From JASGDC01 sp047606545 (GTDB taxonomy: Bacteria > Actinomycetota > Actinomycetes > Actinomycetales > Micrococcaceae): 64,000 nt of DNA. Positions 63,821 through 64,000 of this stretch are shown here, in pieces. The translations under genes were made by a program, and so were the position numbers. The notes beneath the pieces were generated by a model. That model saw nothing but the letters and a program-made list of their open reading frames with translations. It had not been told where the DNA came from and did not search any database. Within the stretch, counting starts at the first letter, position 1. Every line of letters begins with the position of its first letter. The stretch lies in contig JASGEI010000012.1 of the NCBI GenBank assembly GCA_047606545.1, forward strand, positions 1 through 64,000, given 5' to 3'.

Positions 63821-63870
63821 TTAGAAAATACCGTTTTTCATGATTTGCTCAATATTTACTTGGCAAAGAC

Positions 63871-64000
63871 TTATTTACCTTGGGATTTTAGTTCTTTATC
63901 GATAATTTTTTTCATACTGTCGTAGCTTGCATCATCTACTGCCACACCATTAATGAATACTGTTGGTGTACTGTCGACACCAATTACTTCACCTTCATCC
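63871..64000 (-). CDS. DsbA-like thioredoxin-fold protein, 3' end only
   Basis: The last 42 codons are inside the window. They read VIGVDSTPTVFINGV with the cis-proline after Thr, then a C-terminal helix (SYDSMKKIIDKELKSQGK) and TAA. This is the closing part of a thioredoxin_4/DsbA-type oxidoreductase; the CxxC site is outside. Upstream and convergent orientation to other genes cannot be judged. Confidence 0.75.
   Translation of the reverse strand, partial: DEGEVIGVDSTPTVFINGVAVDDASYDSMKKIIDKELKSQGK

Overview
The window looks like chromosome from a low-G+C actinobacterium (roughly 35-40% G+C by eye), probably host-associated. The actinobacterial assignment rests on RbpA, the block trmI-fkbP-pafBC-tatA-tatC-helY, a resuscitation-promoting factor behind a c-di-AMP (ydaO-type) riboswitch, a polyprenol-phosphate mannose synthase beside rbpA, a GT87-type mannosyltransferase, ErpA and several leaderless-looking promoters. 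I cannot name a genus. Transposases, integrases, CRISPR arrays and rRNA were not seen; one tRNA (Leu-GAG) is present.
Layout. 1-6.3 kb: two RCC1-propeller surface/secreted protein genes flank lepA-hemW; the second is a Tat substrate whose likely promoter spacer holds a run of ten G. 6.4-15.3 kb: a POT peptide transporter, a DUF4870 protein, dnaJ-rsmE, erpA, a three-gene flavin electron-transfer cassette (FMN-binding lipid-side protein, ApbE, RnfD/NqrB-like membrane domain fused to an FAD/NAD reductase) and a convergent MarR. 15.7-21.4 kb: a complete glucose-type PTS in separate genes (EI, HPr, IIA, IIB; IIC on the other strand). 21.4-26.8 kb: cutC, small and membrane proteins, rbpA-ppm1 and an amidohydrolase. 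27.4-31.5 kb: a cellobiose-type PTS operon with GH1 6-phospho-beta-glucosidase. 31.8-41.4 kb: a conserved actinobacterial operon including helY, Tat translocase, a fused PafBC, FKBP, TrmI and a site-2 protease, without the Pup-proteasome genes that accompany it in many relatives. 41.7-48.8 kb: a second GH1 enzyme, a GH3 beta-glucosidase with an MFS transporter, and a divergent single-chain double-TetR regulator. 48.9-58.8 kb: two alkyladenine glycosylases, oxidoreductases, acs, msrA, tyrA, an HxlR-nitroreductase pair, a GT87 membrane protein and PhzF. 58.9-64 kb: several very small genes, tRNA-Leu, a Tat-substrate/DUF1906 lysin-like pair, rpf with its riboswitch, and the end of a DsbA-like gene.
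How it works together. Beta-glucosides can enter by PTS (split by two 6-phospho-beta-glucosidases) or unphosphorylated by the MFS carrier (split by GH3); the released glucose phosphate and the glucose PTS share HPr and EI encoded here. The Tat translocase genes in the window match two Tat substrates also in the window (the RCC1 protein and the 62.7 kb protein). Cell-wall functions (Rpf, DUF1906 protein, mannosyl transfer) cluster toward the right end.
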